64,000 bases of DNA from Mycolicibacterium mageritense. GTDB taxonomy: Bacteria; Actinomycetota; Actinomycetes; Mycobacteriales; Mycobacteriaceae. Positions 25,306 to 33,342 of the stretch are shown piece after piece; position 1 is the stretch's first letter, and each line of letters begins with the position of its first letter. The notes under the pieces are model-generated. The model searched no databases, was not told the origin of the DNA, and was given only the letters and a program-made list of their open reading frames with translations. The DNA is taken from the NCBI RefSeq assembly GCF_010727475.1, contig NZ_AP022567.1, positions 6,324,001-6,388,000 on the forward strand. The letters are read 5' to 3'. The position numbers and the translations under genes were made by a program.

Positions 25306-26222
25306 CGCAGCGCGGGCAGCAGGTGCTCGGCCAGCATCCGCGGATGGGGGTCGAGCGCGCCGATGCGCAGGATGAGGTGGCGCGCCCCGGCTTCGACATA
25401 GCGGGCCAGCCATTCCGCACATTCGTGCGCCGGTCCGCCGCAGTAGGCCTGGATCGAGCTCATCACGTCCAGCGGCTGCCGGTAGTAGGCCCGGGCGTAC
25501 CTGTCGAGAGCGTCGTGGGCCCGCACACGGCTGTCGTCGATGTACACGGTCGCGTACATCGCCGGCGTGATCGGTCGCGTCGCGCGCTCGCTGATCCGGT
25601 TCCAGGCGCGTGCGTACGCGTCGGCGTCGGGAAGGTACGGCAGCCAGCCGTCGTAGCCGTCGACCACCCGCTTGATGACGCGCTCGGTGTCGCCGCCGGC
25701 CAGCCACAGCGGTGGGCCGCCGGGCCGCGCCGGTGGAAGCGCTCCGCCGAGGTCGTCGATCTGCCAGATGCTGCCGCTGAATCCACCCCCGGTGGTCCAG
25801 GCCCGGCGACACAGTGCGACCGTCTCGTCGAGACGGCGGGCCCGGTCGCCGAACGGCGTTGCCAGCGCCTCGAATTCGGCCCGGCTCTCCGGTGTCGGAG
25901 CACCCGAACCGAGTCCGAGGATCAGGCGGCCACCGCTGAGCTGGTCGACGGTGGCGGCCTGCGCGGCGGTCAACAGGGGATGGCGCAGCGGGCCGACGAG
26001 CGCAGCGGTGCCCAGCGTGATCCGCTCGGTGACCGCGGCGATCGCCCCGAGCAGCGACAGCGGCTCGACCCGGGTACGGGCCAGCACGGAGTCGCCGGTC
26101 CACACCGAATCGAAACCGTAATGCTCAGCAGCCCTGGCGTATTCGAGTATCGCGGCGGCGTCGTGCCGCCCGGTCATCGCGGTTTCGCGACTCGGCAGCA
26201 TGATCCCGATGAGCACAGTCAT
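25284..26222 (-). CDS. LLM-class (luciferase-like) flavin/F420-dependent oxidoreductase
   Basis: A 312-residue TIM-barrel protein of the bacterial luciferase-like superfamily. Visible signatures include the N-terminal ARAAEHYGFDSVWTGDS strand-helix, ITLGTAALVGPLRHPLL near residues 85-100, and GGRLILGLGSG near 115-125, which line the flavin or F420 site. Mycobacterial members are mostly F420-dependent and act on diverse organic substrates; the substrate is unknown. The ATG at 26222 fits the family start. It converges on the MerR gene with a 22-bp overlap, so it is not obviously under the MerR dyad. Confidence 0.87.
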   Translation of the reverse strand: MTVLIGIMLPSRETAMTGRHDAAAILEYARAAEHYGFDSVWTGDSVLARTRVEPLSLLGAIAAVTERITLGTAALVGPLRHPLLTAAQAATVDQLSGGRLILGLGSGAPTPESRAEFEALATPFGDRARRLDETVALCRRAWTTGGGFSGSIWQIDDLGGALPPARPGGPPLWLAGGDTERVIKRVVDGYDGWLPYLPDADAYARAWNRISERATRPITPAMYATVYIDDSRVRAHDALDRYARAYYRQPLDVMSSIQAYCGGPAHECAEWLARYVEAGARHLILRIGALDPHPRMLAEHLLPALRQVGIAR

Positions 26223-26283
26223 GCCCCGACGATGGCGTGTGCGGCAAGGCCTGTCGATTACCTGGCAGGTAAGCGAACCCGGA

Positions 26284-27129
26284 TCAGAACGCGTACCGCA
26301 GGATCCGCGCCTTGCGCGCGGTGGCCTTGGTCAGCCCGGACAGCCGCGTGGCGACGCGAAGCCAGCCGGGAAAGCGGTCCACTTCGGGTTGATGTGCCAG
26401 GCTCGACTCCTCGACCAGCCGCAACCGCGGACTCCACGTCTGAGGATGCCGGGCATCCTTGAAACCGGGGTAACCCCATTGGCTTCCGACGTCCTTGTAC
26501 ATCTTCTGCGGGTAGAACTTGAGCGCTGCCCGGCTGACCCACCCGATCCTGCCGTAGTCGTTGAACGCCACCTCGCCGGAGGTGAAATGGTCGGTGATCC
26601 TCCGGAAGATACCTGCGATGACCGGTTCGGTGAGGAAGGCGAACAGGCCGTCGGCCACCACGAAAGTGGGCCGGTCGGAGGGGATGGGGTCGGTCCAGTC
26701 GGGATCGACCAGCGAAGCGGCGACCGTATGGGCCTGCGGGAGCGGCGGCAGCACGTGGTCGCGCAACACGCTGATCCCCGGCAGGTCGACGCTGTACCAG
26801 TCCACGGTCGCGACGGGAGCCACGCGATGCACGGCGCTGTCGAGCCCCGCACCCAAATCCACGACAACGGCGTCGGGATGACGGGTGACGAATGCCCGGA
26901 TCCGGTCGTCGAGCATCTTTGCGCGCAGCGCCGTCTGACACACCACGCTCGTCTGGACGCCCAGCCCCGAGAAGTCGTAGTCGAGCCGTGCCACTGTCTC
27001 GTCGGCGAGTGTGTCGCCGAGGATCGGGCGCGCCCACCGGCTGTCGAGTGCCCTGGCGTACAGAGTCAGAAAGGCCGTTTCCTCGACCGGTGTCAGGCCC
27101 GTCGTCGCAATACCCACACGCCCGACCAT
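26284..27129 (-). CDS. Class I SAM-dependent methyltransferase (LCM/Tcmp-like)
   Basis: A 281-residue methyltransferase. The SAM-binding loop is AVVVDLGAGLDSAVHRV near residues 88-105, and the acidic strand-2 end is WYSVDLPGISVLRD. The sequence style (TALRAKMLDDRIRAFV before the loop) is that of the leucine carboxyl methyltransferase-type O-methyltransferases abundant in actinobacteria. The acceptor is unknown. It is transcribed toward the LLM gene with 61 bp between them. Its promoter region contains copy R1 of the direct repeat. Confidence 0.82.
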   Translation of the reverse strand: MVGRVGIATTGLTPVEETAFLTLYARALDSRWARPILGDTLADETVARLDYDFSGLGVQTSVVCQTALRAKMLDDRIRAFVTRHPDAVVVDLGAGLDSAVHRVAPVATVDWYSVDLPGISVLRDHVLPPLPQAHTVAASLVDPDWTDPIPSDRPTFVVADGLFAFLTEPVIAGIFRRITDHFTSGEVAFNDYGRIGWVSRAALKFYPQKMYKDVGSQWGYPGFKDARHPQTWSPRLRLVEESSLAHQPEVDRFPGWLRVATRLSGLTKATARKARILRYAF

Positions 27130-27158
27130 ACACCTGACCTGCCGCTGAACAGATCGGC

Positions 27159-27193
27159 GAAAACGTTTACCGCCCTTGCGATCACGGGATTCG
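27159..27193 (+). repeat. Direct repeat R1 flanking the catabolic cassette
   Basis: A 35-base element, GAAAA-C-G-T-TTA-C then CGCCCTTGCGATCACGG (27171-27187), then G and ATTCG. It recurs in the same orientation at 31535-31568 with three substitutions and one base deleted; the 17-base core is identical. It ends 12 bases from the stop codon of the MFS gene, and lies in the upstream region of the methyltransferase gene. The copy also contains CGCCC and GGGCG, which could pair as a weak stem. Confidence 0.8.
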
Positions 27194-27205
27194 GGCGCCG
27201 ACCGC

Positions 27206-28531
27206 TCAGGCCGTCACGTCGACTTCGGCTTTCGGGCCGGTGGTCTCCTTGACCCAGACGATCACCGTGGTGAGGGTGATCGCGGCGGCGAACATGAGGT
27301 AGAAGGCGGGCGCCGGCGTGTATCCCGATGTCGCCGTGAGCCAGGCGGCGATGTAGGGAGCCGTGCCGCCCAGCAGGCTGACCACGATGTTGTAGGGGAT
27401 CGCGATCGCACCGGTGCGGATCCGCGACGGGAAGAGCTCGGCCATGCTCGCGTTGACCGCACCGTCATACGCGGCGAGCGGAATGCCCAAGGCGACCATC
27501 GCGAGCACCGCGAGCATGGCGTTGCCCAGGGTCATCAGCGCAAGCGCCGGCCAGGCCAGCACGATCAGACCGGCTGCGCCGAGGATCATCACCGGCTTAC
27601 GGCCGACCTTGTCCGACAACAGCCCCGCCACCGGGATGACCACCGCGACGACCGCCATACAGATCGTCGACGCCGTGAACGCTTCAGCCGCACTGAAATG
27701 CAGGGTGCGGCTGAGGTGGCTGACCATATACGTCTGCAGCACCCAGTGCGCCACCCCTTTGAGGACGATCACCCCACCCAGGATCAGCATTGCTCTGCGT
27801 CCGGTCCGGAACGTCTCTCTCAGTGGCGATGCGGCGACTTCCCCTGATCGCTCCAACCGGATGAACTCGGGTGTGTCGTCGAGCCTCATGCGCAGATAGA
27901 GTCCGGCGATGCCGAGCGGTAGCGCGATCAGAAATGGTATACGCCAAGCGAATTCGGTCAGCTGGTCGTCACCGAAGATCAAGGTGAGGATCAGCGCAAG
28001 ACCTGCGCCCGCTACGAACGCGACGAATCCGATGCTGGCCCCGAAGCTTGTGTAGAAGCCGCGTCGGTTTCGTGGTGCGTATTCGAAGAGAAGCCCGACG
28101 GAACTGGAGGTTTCGCCGCCGGCGGCGAAACCCTGCACGAGGCGCGCCACGACCAACAAGATCGGTGCCAGTGCGCCGATGCTCGCATAGGTGGGTAGCA
28201 CGCCGATCGCGAACGTCGCCAACGAGGTCACGATGACCGTGATCGCCAGAACGCGGTTGCGGCCGATGCGATCTGCGAGTGGTCCGAAGTAGAGCGCACC
28301 GAGCGGTCGGATCGCAAAGCCGACGGCGAAGATCGCGAACGTCGAGAGAATCGCGGACGTCGGGTCGCCCTCGGCGAAGAAGTTGGCGGCAATGACCGAC
28401 GACAGCGTCCCGTAGATGCCGATGTCGAACCATTCGACGAAGTTGCCGATGGTGCCTGCTACCAGCACTCTCCGGGACGGGGTCGTCGCGGCTCCAGCGG
28501 TGCCGGTGCTCAGCGTCGTGGGGCTTGGCAT
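27206..28531 (-). CDS. MFS transporter, metabolite:H+ symporter (MHS) type
   Basis: A 441-residue, 12-helix major facilitator. The start VAGTIGNFVEWFDIGIYGTLSS and the RPLGALYFGPLADRIGRNR loop are characteristic of the MHS subfamily (ShiA, KgtP, ProP relatives), which import organic acids or related solutes with protons. The ATG at 28531 has GGAG eight bases upstream; the in-frame GTG at 28558 would overlap the upstream IclR stop. It is the distal gene of the IclR transcript and belongs with the divergent enolase-superfamily and DapA-like genes, so the likely cargo is their substrate, probably a sugar acid. Confidence 0.9.
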   Translation of the reverse strand: MPSPTTLSTGTAGAATTPSRRVLVAGTIGNFVEWFDIGIYGTLSSVIAANFFAEGDPTSAILSTFAIFAVGFAIRPLGALYFGPLADRIGRNRVLAITVIVTSLATFAIGVLPTYASIGALAPILLVVARLVQGFAAGGETSSSVGLLFEYAPRNRRGFYTSFGASIGFVAFVAGAGLALILTLIFGDDQLTEFAWRIPFLIALPLGIAGLYLRMRLDDTPEFIRLERSGEVAASPLRETFRTGRRAMLILGGVIVLKGVAHWVLQTYMVSHLSRTLHFSAAEAFTASTICMAVVAVVIPVAGLLSDKVGRKPVMILGAAGLIVLAWPALALMTLGNAMLAVLAMVALGIPLAAYDGAVNASMAELFPSRIRTGAIAIPYNIVVSLLGGTAPYIAAWLTATSGYTPAPAFYLMFAAAITLTTVIVWVKETTGPKAEVDVTA

Positions 28532-28554
28532 GTGGTGAACTCCATTGTTCGGCG

Positions 28555-29355
28555 TCACGGACGTGACGGGACTGTCGGGACATGCCCCAGGTAGCCGAGG
28601 CCTGTGCTGACCGAGTCGGCCGCTTCGATGACGATTGCGCCGAGGTCGGTCTCACGTTCGGGCAGGCTGATCGCGGACAGGGCGCCCGAGACGGACAGCG
28701 CCGCCACGATGCCGCCGGTGTGGTCACGGACCGGGGCGGCGATGCATGCCCGGCCGAGCGCGAGCTCTTCGACCTCGATCGCATATCCTCGTGCCGCGCA
28801 ACGCTGTAGGTCGTCGTCGAGGGCATCGTGATCGGTGATGGTTCGCGCGGTGTATGACGTCAGCGGACCCGCGCCGAGCAGTTCGATTCGTTCTGCGCGG
28901 GGGATCTCGAGTAGCAGACATTTGCCCATCGCCGTCGCGTACAGCGGATTGCGTTGTCCCAGTAGCGAGTACGACTTGTGCGCCAGCGGCCCCTCCACGT
29001 TCTGCAGATAAAACAGGGCGTCGCCGCGGCGCACCGCCACATTGGCGCCGAGTCCGAGCTCCCAGGCCAGGCGCTGGGTGATCGCCCGGGACTGCCGGTA
29101 GACCGGTTCGTTGTTGAGCGCGACCCCGGCCATCGCGATCACGGCCGGGCCGAGTTCGTAGAGCTGGCTGACCGGATCGCGCCTGACCAGCTCGACCGAC
29201 TCCAGCGTCGCCAGCAGTCGGGACGCCGTCGAAAGACCGAGGTCCAACGCCGACGCGACGTCCGAGACGCGGAGGGCCGGGCTTCTCCCGGTGAAGAGCC
29301 GCAACACGGCTGCCGCTCGTTCGACGCTCTGGTTCCCGCTCTTCTCGACTGCCAT
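28555..29355 (-). CDS. IclR-family transcriptional regulator
   Basis: A 266-residue regulator. The N-terminal winged helix is VERAAAVLRLFTGRSPALRV with recognition helix LDLGLSTASRLLATLE. The C-terminal effector domain has the family pattern YATAMGKCLLLEIP and RGYAIEVEELALGRACIAAPV. I chose the ATG at 29355 because upstream codons run into the operator. It is co-directional with the MFS gene (23 bp) and divergent from the enolase-superfamily gene, so it most likely controls the whole catabolic cassette from the site at 29376-29401. Confidence 0.92.
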   Translation of the reverse strand: MAVEKSGNQSVERAAAVLRLFTGRSPALRVSDVASALDLGLSTASRLLATLESVELVRRDPVSQLYELGPAVIAMAGVALNNEPVYRQSRAITQRLAWELGLGANVAVRRGDALFYLQNVEGPLAHKSYSLLGQRNPLYATAMGKCLLLEIPRAERIELLGAGPLTSYTARTITDHDALDDDLQRCAARGYAIEVEELALGRACIAAPVRDHTGGIVAALSVSGALSAISLPERETDLGAIVIEAADSVSTGLGYLGHVPTVPSRP

Positions 29356-29375
29356 ATCGCAAATATTGGCAGCGA

Positions 29376-29401
29376 CTTGCAACATATGCAAGCGTCTTGC
29401 A
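29376..29401. promoter_or_regulatory. Tandem palindromes, probable IclR-type operator
   Basis: Three alternating 6-base arms form two perfect overlapping dyads: CTTGCA (29376-29381), spacer ACATA, TGCAAG (29387-29392), spacer CGT, CTTGCA (29396-29401). The middle arm is shared. The site lies 20 bases upstream of the IclR start and about 40 bases before the GTG of the enolase gene, in the only intergenic region of the cassette. The assignment to the local IclR protein is by position. Confidence 0.65.
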
Positions 29402-29440
29402 CATTTGTGGGCGATGGACGAGACAAGATGGGAGTCGCCG

Positions 29441-30607
29441 GTGCGCATCGCCGACGTGACGACGTATGTGGTGAAGCAACGCGGGGACCGGGCGTACCTC
29501 GGCACCCTCGATGACGGGACGGAGCTCACCGCCGATCGCGGCTACGTCGTTCGGCAGCCGTGGCGCAGCCTCTACTCGGGCCGGTTCGAGACGATGCTCG
29601 TTGCGATCCGCACCGACGACGGGCACGTTGGATGGGGCGAAGCGCTTGCGCCGGTCGGCCCGGAAATCGCAGCCGCTGTCGTCGAACGGCTCCTTGTAGG
29701 GCAGTTGATCGGCGAGGATCCACGACAGGTCCACCCGCTCTGGGAGCGGCTGCGCAATCTGATGCGCGAGCGGGGACATCTGGGAGGGCATCAGGCCGAT
29801 GCGTTGGCTGCTGTCGACATCGCACTGTGGGATCTGCACGGCAAGGTCACCGGGCTGTCGGTCAGCGAGCTGCTGGGCGGGGCGCATCGCGAGCGGGTGC
29901 CGGCCTACGTCTCGGGGTTGCCCGAGCCGACCGACCCGGCCCGGGCTGCCTTGGCGGCTCGGTGGGAGTCGGCCGGAGCCCAGATGGTCAAGCTTGCGTT
30001 GGGCAAGGGGATCGCGGCCGACCTCGCGACGTTCGATGCGGTCGCGGCGGCCGCACCCGGCCTCCGCATCGCGGTCGACGCGCACTGGGCCTACCGGGTC
30101 GGTGAGGCGGTCACGCTCGGACGCGAACTCGACGCACGGGGCGCGGTGTTCCTGGAGGCACCGCTGGCCCCCGAGGACGTCGACGGCCACCGTGAGCTGG
30201 CCGAGCGGACCACGACCCCGGTCGCGGTCGGTGAGGCGATGCGGCATCGATATGAGTTCGCCGACTGGCTCACCCGCCGTGCGCTGCGGCTCGCTCAACC
30301 TGACGTCGCGCGTACCGGGATCACCGAGGCTGTTGCGATCGCGCAGCTCGCATCGGCCTTCCATGTCCCGATCGCATTTCACCACTCGGTCGGTCTCGGG
30401 ATCGCGCTCGCCGCGGGAATCCATGTCAGCGCCGCGACGGTCGACTGCCCCTTCTTCGAATTCCAGCCTGACACAGTGCCCGTCGCGCAGCGGATTCTGC
30501 GCACTCCGATCGATGCGGGCCCCACGGGCTTCGCGGTCCCCACCGGTCCCGGCCTTGGTATAGACGTCGACGTCGACGTGATCATCGATCTCGCAAAGGA
30601 GAACTGA
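29441..30607 (+). CDS. Enolase-superfamily (mandelate racemase/muconate cycloisomerase-like) enzyme
   Basis: About 388 residues from GTG 29441, which has GGGAG six bases upstream; ATG 29414 is in frame but has no ribosome site and sits close to the operator. The capping domain covers the first ~120 residues. Three acidic metal ligands are readable: Asp in LRIAVDAHWAY, Glu in VFLEAPLAPED and Glu in VAVGEAMRHRYEF. A Lys is present in QMVKLALGKG at the position of the catalytic barrel lysine, but the usual KxK pair is not exact. FHHSVGLG near residue 310 supplies possible catalytic histidines. Most relatives dehydrate or racemise acid sugars. With the DapA-like partner, a sugar-acid dehydratase role is the best guess. 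Confidence 0.8.
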   Translation: MRIADVTTYVVKQRGDRAYLGTLDDGTELTADRGYVVRQPWRSLYSGRFETMLVAIRTDDGHVGWGEALAPVGPEIAAAVVERLLVGQLIGEDPRQVHPLWERLRNLMRERGHLGGHQADALAAVDIALWDLHGKVTGLSVSELLGGAHRERVPAYVSGLPEPTDPARAALAARWESAGAQMVKLALGKGIAADLATFDAVAAAAPGLRIAVDAHWAYRVGEAVTLGRELDARGAVFLEAPLAPEDVDGHRELAERTTTPVAVGEAMRHRYEFADWLTRRALRLAQPDVARTGITEAVAIAQLASAFHVPIAFHHSVGLGIALAAGIHVSAATVDCPFFEFQPDTVPVAQRILRTPIDAGPTGFAVPTGPGLGIDVDVDVIIDLAKEN

Positions 30608-30610
30608 GCA

Positions 30611-31522
30611 GTGCATCGCCCCAGCCCCGCCCCGACCGGCCTCGTTCCGATCCTGGCGACCCCGTTCACATCCGACGGCAGGCTTGATCTGCCGTCGCTG
30701 CGGTCGCTGGTCGAGTTCCAGATCCGCTGCGGCGTAGACGGTCTCGCAGTCTTCGGCATGGCCAGCGAGGGGTTCGCGCTGACGCGCGCCGAGCGGAGCG
30801 TGATCCTGCGAGAAGTTCGCACGATTGTCGGGCCAGACCTGCCGCTGGTAGCCGGGGTCAACGCCACCAGCACCGTCACAGCAGTCGAGCTCGCGGCTGA
30901 GGCAGTCGAGAGCGGTGCGGACCACCTGATGGTGCTGCCGCCCTATCTGACGGTGCCGTCGTCGCAACAGATACCGGAATTCTTCGCCGACGTCGCGGCC
31001 GAAGCCGGCGCGCCCATCATGGTGCAGGACGCGCCCGGAGTCACCGGGGTGAGCATCGCCGTAGAGCAGATCGTCAAGCTGGCTACGGTGCCGGAAATCG
31101 CGTCCGTGAAGGTCGAGGCGCCGCCGACGCCGGTCAAGATCGCTGACGTGGCGGCCGCGGCGCCCGAGGATTTCGCGGTCCTCGGTGGTCAGAATGCGCA
31201 GGATCTCATCGAGGAATACGACAACGGCGCGGTCGGCACGATGCCGGCCTGCGAGTTCTCGGACCACCTCCGCGTCATCCTCGACGACCTGGCGGCGGGC
31301 CGACGCGCGGATGCGCGAGCCGGGTTCGCTCGGTTGCAGCCGCTGATCCGGTTGGGCGTGCGCCCCGGCCAGGCGTGGGCTGTGCACAAAGAGGTTCTGC
31401 TGCGACGTGGCATCATCAACTCGGCGAGGGTGCGGCTGCCGGCCCGGCCGCTCGACAGCGTCACGCGCACAGCACTCGACGAGGTGCTCGCCGAACTGGC
31501 CATGTTCCCTCAGAAGCGGTAG
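30611..31522 (+). CDS. DapA-family (dihydrodipicolinate synthase-like) aldolase/lyase
   Basis: A 303-residue TIM-barrel enzyme of the N-acetylneuraminate lyase/DapA superfamily. The pyruvate-binding and Schiff-base pattern is visible: GMASEGFALTRAER (in place of GTTGE) and the probable Schiff-base Lys in IASVKVEAPPTP. The catalytic Tyr segment, YNxPGRT in true DapA, reads VQDAPGVTG, so the Tyr is Gln and the Asn is Asp; biosynthetic DapA activity is therefore unlikely. Such variants act in catabolic aldol cleavage or dehydration. The start is GTG 30611 with AAGGAG upstream, three bases after the enolase stop. Confidence 0.82.
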   Translation: MHRPSPAPTGLVPILATPFTSDGRLDLPSLRSLVEFQIRCGVDGLAVFGMASEGFALTRAERSVILREVRTIVGPDLPLVAGVNATSTVTAVELAAEAVESGADHLMVLPPYLTVPSSQQIPEFFADVAAEAGAPIMVQDAPGVTGVSIAVEQIVKLATVPEIASVKVEAPPTPVKIADVAAAAPEDFAVLGGQNAQDLIEEYDNGAVGTMPACEFSDHLRVILDDLAAGRRADARAGFARLQPLIRLGVRPGQAWAVHKEVLLRRGIINSARVRLPARPLDSVTRTALDEVLAELAMFPQKR

Positions 31523-31534
31523 CGACAGCTGGCT

Positions 31535-31568
31535 GAAAATGGTTAGCGCCCTTGCGATCACGGATTCG
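31535..31568 (+). repeat. Direct repeat R2 flanking the catabolic cassette
   Basis: The second copy of the R1 element: GAAAA-T-G-G-TTA-G then the identical core CGCCCTTGCGATCACGG (31547-31563) and ATTCG. It begins 12 bases after the stop of the DapA-like gene, mirroring the spacing of R1 from the MFS stop, yet it is in the same orientation as R1. It lies 61 bases before the SRPBCC gene. Confidence 0.8.
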
Positions 31569-31629
31569 CTTAGCGCGCGTACGACAGGTGTGGGCGCCCG
31601 GCGAGTGGCGGCGGCCTACGGTGGGAACC

Positions 31630-32034
31630 ATGCGTAGCAGACATGTGAGCGTCTGGATCGAGGCGGCGCCCGAGGCCGTGTACGCCTACGCCGCCGATCC
31701 GCACCACCTGGTGAACTGGGCTGCGGGACTGGCCGAGGGCGGTTTGCACCTCACTGCGCGCGGCTGGGTCGCGGAGTCGCCGATGGGTGAGGTCACGGTC
31801 GAATTCACGCCGCCGAACACGTTGGGCGTGCTCGATCACATGGTGCACCTGCCCTCGGGCGAGGCGGTCTACAACCCGATGCGGGTGCTGCCTGCCGGCG
31901 TCGACGCAACGTCGTGCGAGGTGGTCTTCACGGTCCGGCAGCGCCCAGGGGTGACCGAGGAACAGTTCGACGCTGATGTCGCCGCTGTCACTGCGGACCT
32001 TGAGACGCTGCGCGAGCTACTCGAAGGTCACTGA
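31630..32034 (+). CDS. SRPBCC/START-like fold protein
   Basis: A 134-residue protein with the polyketide-cyclase/START-like pattern: VSVWIEAAPEAVYAYAADPHHLVNW at the N-terminus and a long C-terminal helix (ADVAAVTADLETLRELLEG). These single-domain proteins bind hydrophobic ligands in a central cavity; role unknown. The ATG at 31630 follows GTGGGAACC. The 3' end overlaps the convergent small membrane protein gene by seven bases. Confidence 0.8.
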   Translation: MRSRHVSVWIEAAPEAVYAYAADPHHLVNWAAGLAEGGLHLTARGWVAESPMGEVTVEFTPPNTLGVLDHMVHLPSGEAVYNPMRVLPAGVDATSCEVVFTVRQRPGVTEEQFDADVAAVTADLETLRELLEGH

Positions 32035-32258
32035 TCGGAGGACCAGACGCTGCCCAGGCCCAGCCACACGACGGTGGCCGCCGCGGCAGCGGACAGCACG
32101 GCGGGTGCGGCACTCATGGTCGCCACGCCGACGACCACGAGAACCAGGGCACCGATCGCCAGGGCGATCAGCTTGTAGGTCGGCCAGGGCACCCCGGCGA
32201 TGTCGACCTCATGATCGGCCCGGGAGGTGGCGTCGCGAAAGTTCCCGGCGGTGGTCAT
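32028..32258 (-). CDS. Small two-helix membrane protein
   Basis: A 76-residue protein from ATG 32258, giving a polar N-terminus (TTAGNFRDATSRADHEVDI) followed by two adjacent hydrophobic segments (LIALAIGALVLVVVGVAT and an Ala-rich one) and a short polar end. No functional motif is present. It shares its end with the SRPBCC gene by seven bases. Real-gene status rests on start-context plausibility and the clear TM pattern. Confidence 0.6.
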   Translation of the reverse strand: MTTAGNFRDATSRADHEVDIAGVPWPTYKLIALAIGALVLVVVGVATMSAAPAVLSAAAAATVVWLGLGSVWSSDQ

Positions 32259-32338
32259 GTTCTGACGATAGCTCGCAACAAAGATTTCGGCTACCCGAAA
32301 CACCGGATGAGGCTTGTCACTTTACCGGTCAAGACGGC

Positions 32339-32779
32339 TCAGCAGCGGGCTTCCATCCGGTACTCGACCTCGGCCGGTTTGGTGGGGCGATCTGCGAACG
32401 AGCCGTGCGCCGTACCGCTCACGCGGAACGTGGTGCCCTCGACGCGGGCCTCGGTATCCGGCGCGCCCTCGCCCGAACTGCCCGTGAACCCCGCGAGTTC
32501 GCGGATCCGCATGACCTTGGGTGTGACGGTCGCGCCGGTCTGGACGATCGCGGTGAATCCGGGCTCTTTCGGCAGCGTGTCGATGGTCCAGAACCAGTCG
32601 AGTTGCCGGCACTCCACCGAATAGGTCGTCGGCATCTCCTCGCCGTTGATGAATACCCGCGCGGTGTGGGAATCGGCCGGCGGAGTGCTGGCCGTCGCGC
32701 ACGCCGACACCGCCAGCGCGGCGGCCGCAGCCGTTCGGGCCGCCACCCACCGCACACGCTCCTTCGCCAGGTGCCGCAT
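32339..32779 (-). CDS. LpqH-like (19 kDa family) lipoprotein
   Basis: A 146-residue lipoprotein. The signal peptide AARTAAAAALAVSACATAS ends in the lipobox VSAC, with the lipidated Cys about 26 residues from ATG 32779. The mature part (HTARVFINGEEMPTTYSVEC, then VRELAGFTG-like and VSGTAHG segments) has the pattern of the mycobacterial 19-kDa antigen family: two short beta-rich repeats and a pair of cysteines. Known LpqH proteins are surface-exposed, acylated and immunogenic. The longer open frame to 32887 overlaps the divergent Ddn-like gene and is not used. Confidence 0.85.
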   Translation of the reverse strand: MRHLAKERVRWVAARTAAAAALAVSACATASTPPADSHTARVFINGEEMPTTYSVECRQLDWFWTIDTLPKEPGFTAIVQTGATVTPKVMRIRELAGFTGSSGEGAPDTEARVEGTTFRVSGTAHGSFADRPTKPAEVEYRMEARC

Positions 32780-32876
32780 GGGCGTTGTTTTCCCAGTTCC
32801 TGGCGGTTTCAACCCTCCGCGTGCCGATTTCCGCGGTTTCCCGTCCGGCCACGCCGAGCGCCCTAGGCTGGTTTGC

Positions 32877-33314
32877 ATGCCACTCACCGGAGATTACGAA
32901 CCAAGCACATCTGACTGGGCACGCGAGAACGCCGAGACCTACATGGCGTCCGGCGGTACGGCAGGCACCGAGCTCAACGGCAGGCCGGTGATCCTGCTGA
33001 CCACCATCGGCGCCAAGACCGGCAAGATCCGCAAGACCCCGCTCATGCGCGTCGAGCACAACGGCGAATATGCGGTGGTGGCGTCGCTGGGCGGGGCGCC
33101 GAAGAACCCGGTCTGGTACTACAACGTCAAGAAGAATCCGCGCGTCGAACTGCAGGACGGAACCACGTCGGGTGACTACACCGCACGTGAGGTGTTCGGC
33201 GAAGAGAAGGCGCAGTGGTGGCAGCGTGCGGTGGCGGCCTTTCCCGACTACGCCGACTACCAGACCAAGACCGATCGCGAGATCCCGGTGTTTGTGCTCA
33301 CCCCGGTGCAGTGA
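32877..33314 (+). CDS. Ddn-like F420-dependent nitroreductase family protein
   Basis: A 145-residue split beta-barrel protein resembling deazaflavin-dependent nitroreductase Ddn. The family core is visible as GRPVILLTTIGAKTGKIRKT, followed by YAVVASLGGAPKNPVWYYN, which bind the F420 phosphate and lactyl groups. Homologues reduce quinones and nitro compounds. The ATG at 32877 opens with MPLTGDYEPSTSDWAREN. It is divergent from the LpqH-like gene and 28 bp before ilvA; a shared transcript with ilvA is possible but unproven. Confidence 0.88.
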   Translation: MPLTGDYEPSTSDWARENAETYMASGGTAGTELNGRPVILLTTIGAKTGKIRKTPLMRVEHNGEYAVVASLGGAPKNPVWYYNVKKNPRVELQDGTTSGDYTAREVFGEEKAQWWQRAVAAFPDYADYQTKTDREIPVFVLTPVQ

Positions 33315-33342
33315 AACGCCTGGCCGGTGGCACTATTGACCG

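Noticed and set aside
30611..31522. Biosynthetic dapA
   Set aside because: The catalytic Tyr segment is replaced (VQDAPG) and the gene sits in a catabolic, IclR-linked cluster.
27159..31568. Insertion sequence or transposon
   Set aside because: There is no transposase or integrase gene, and the flanking repeats are direct rather than terminal inverted; only the repeat footprint is reported.
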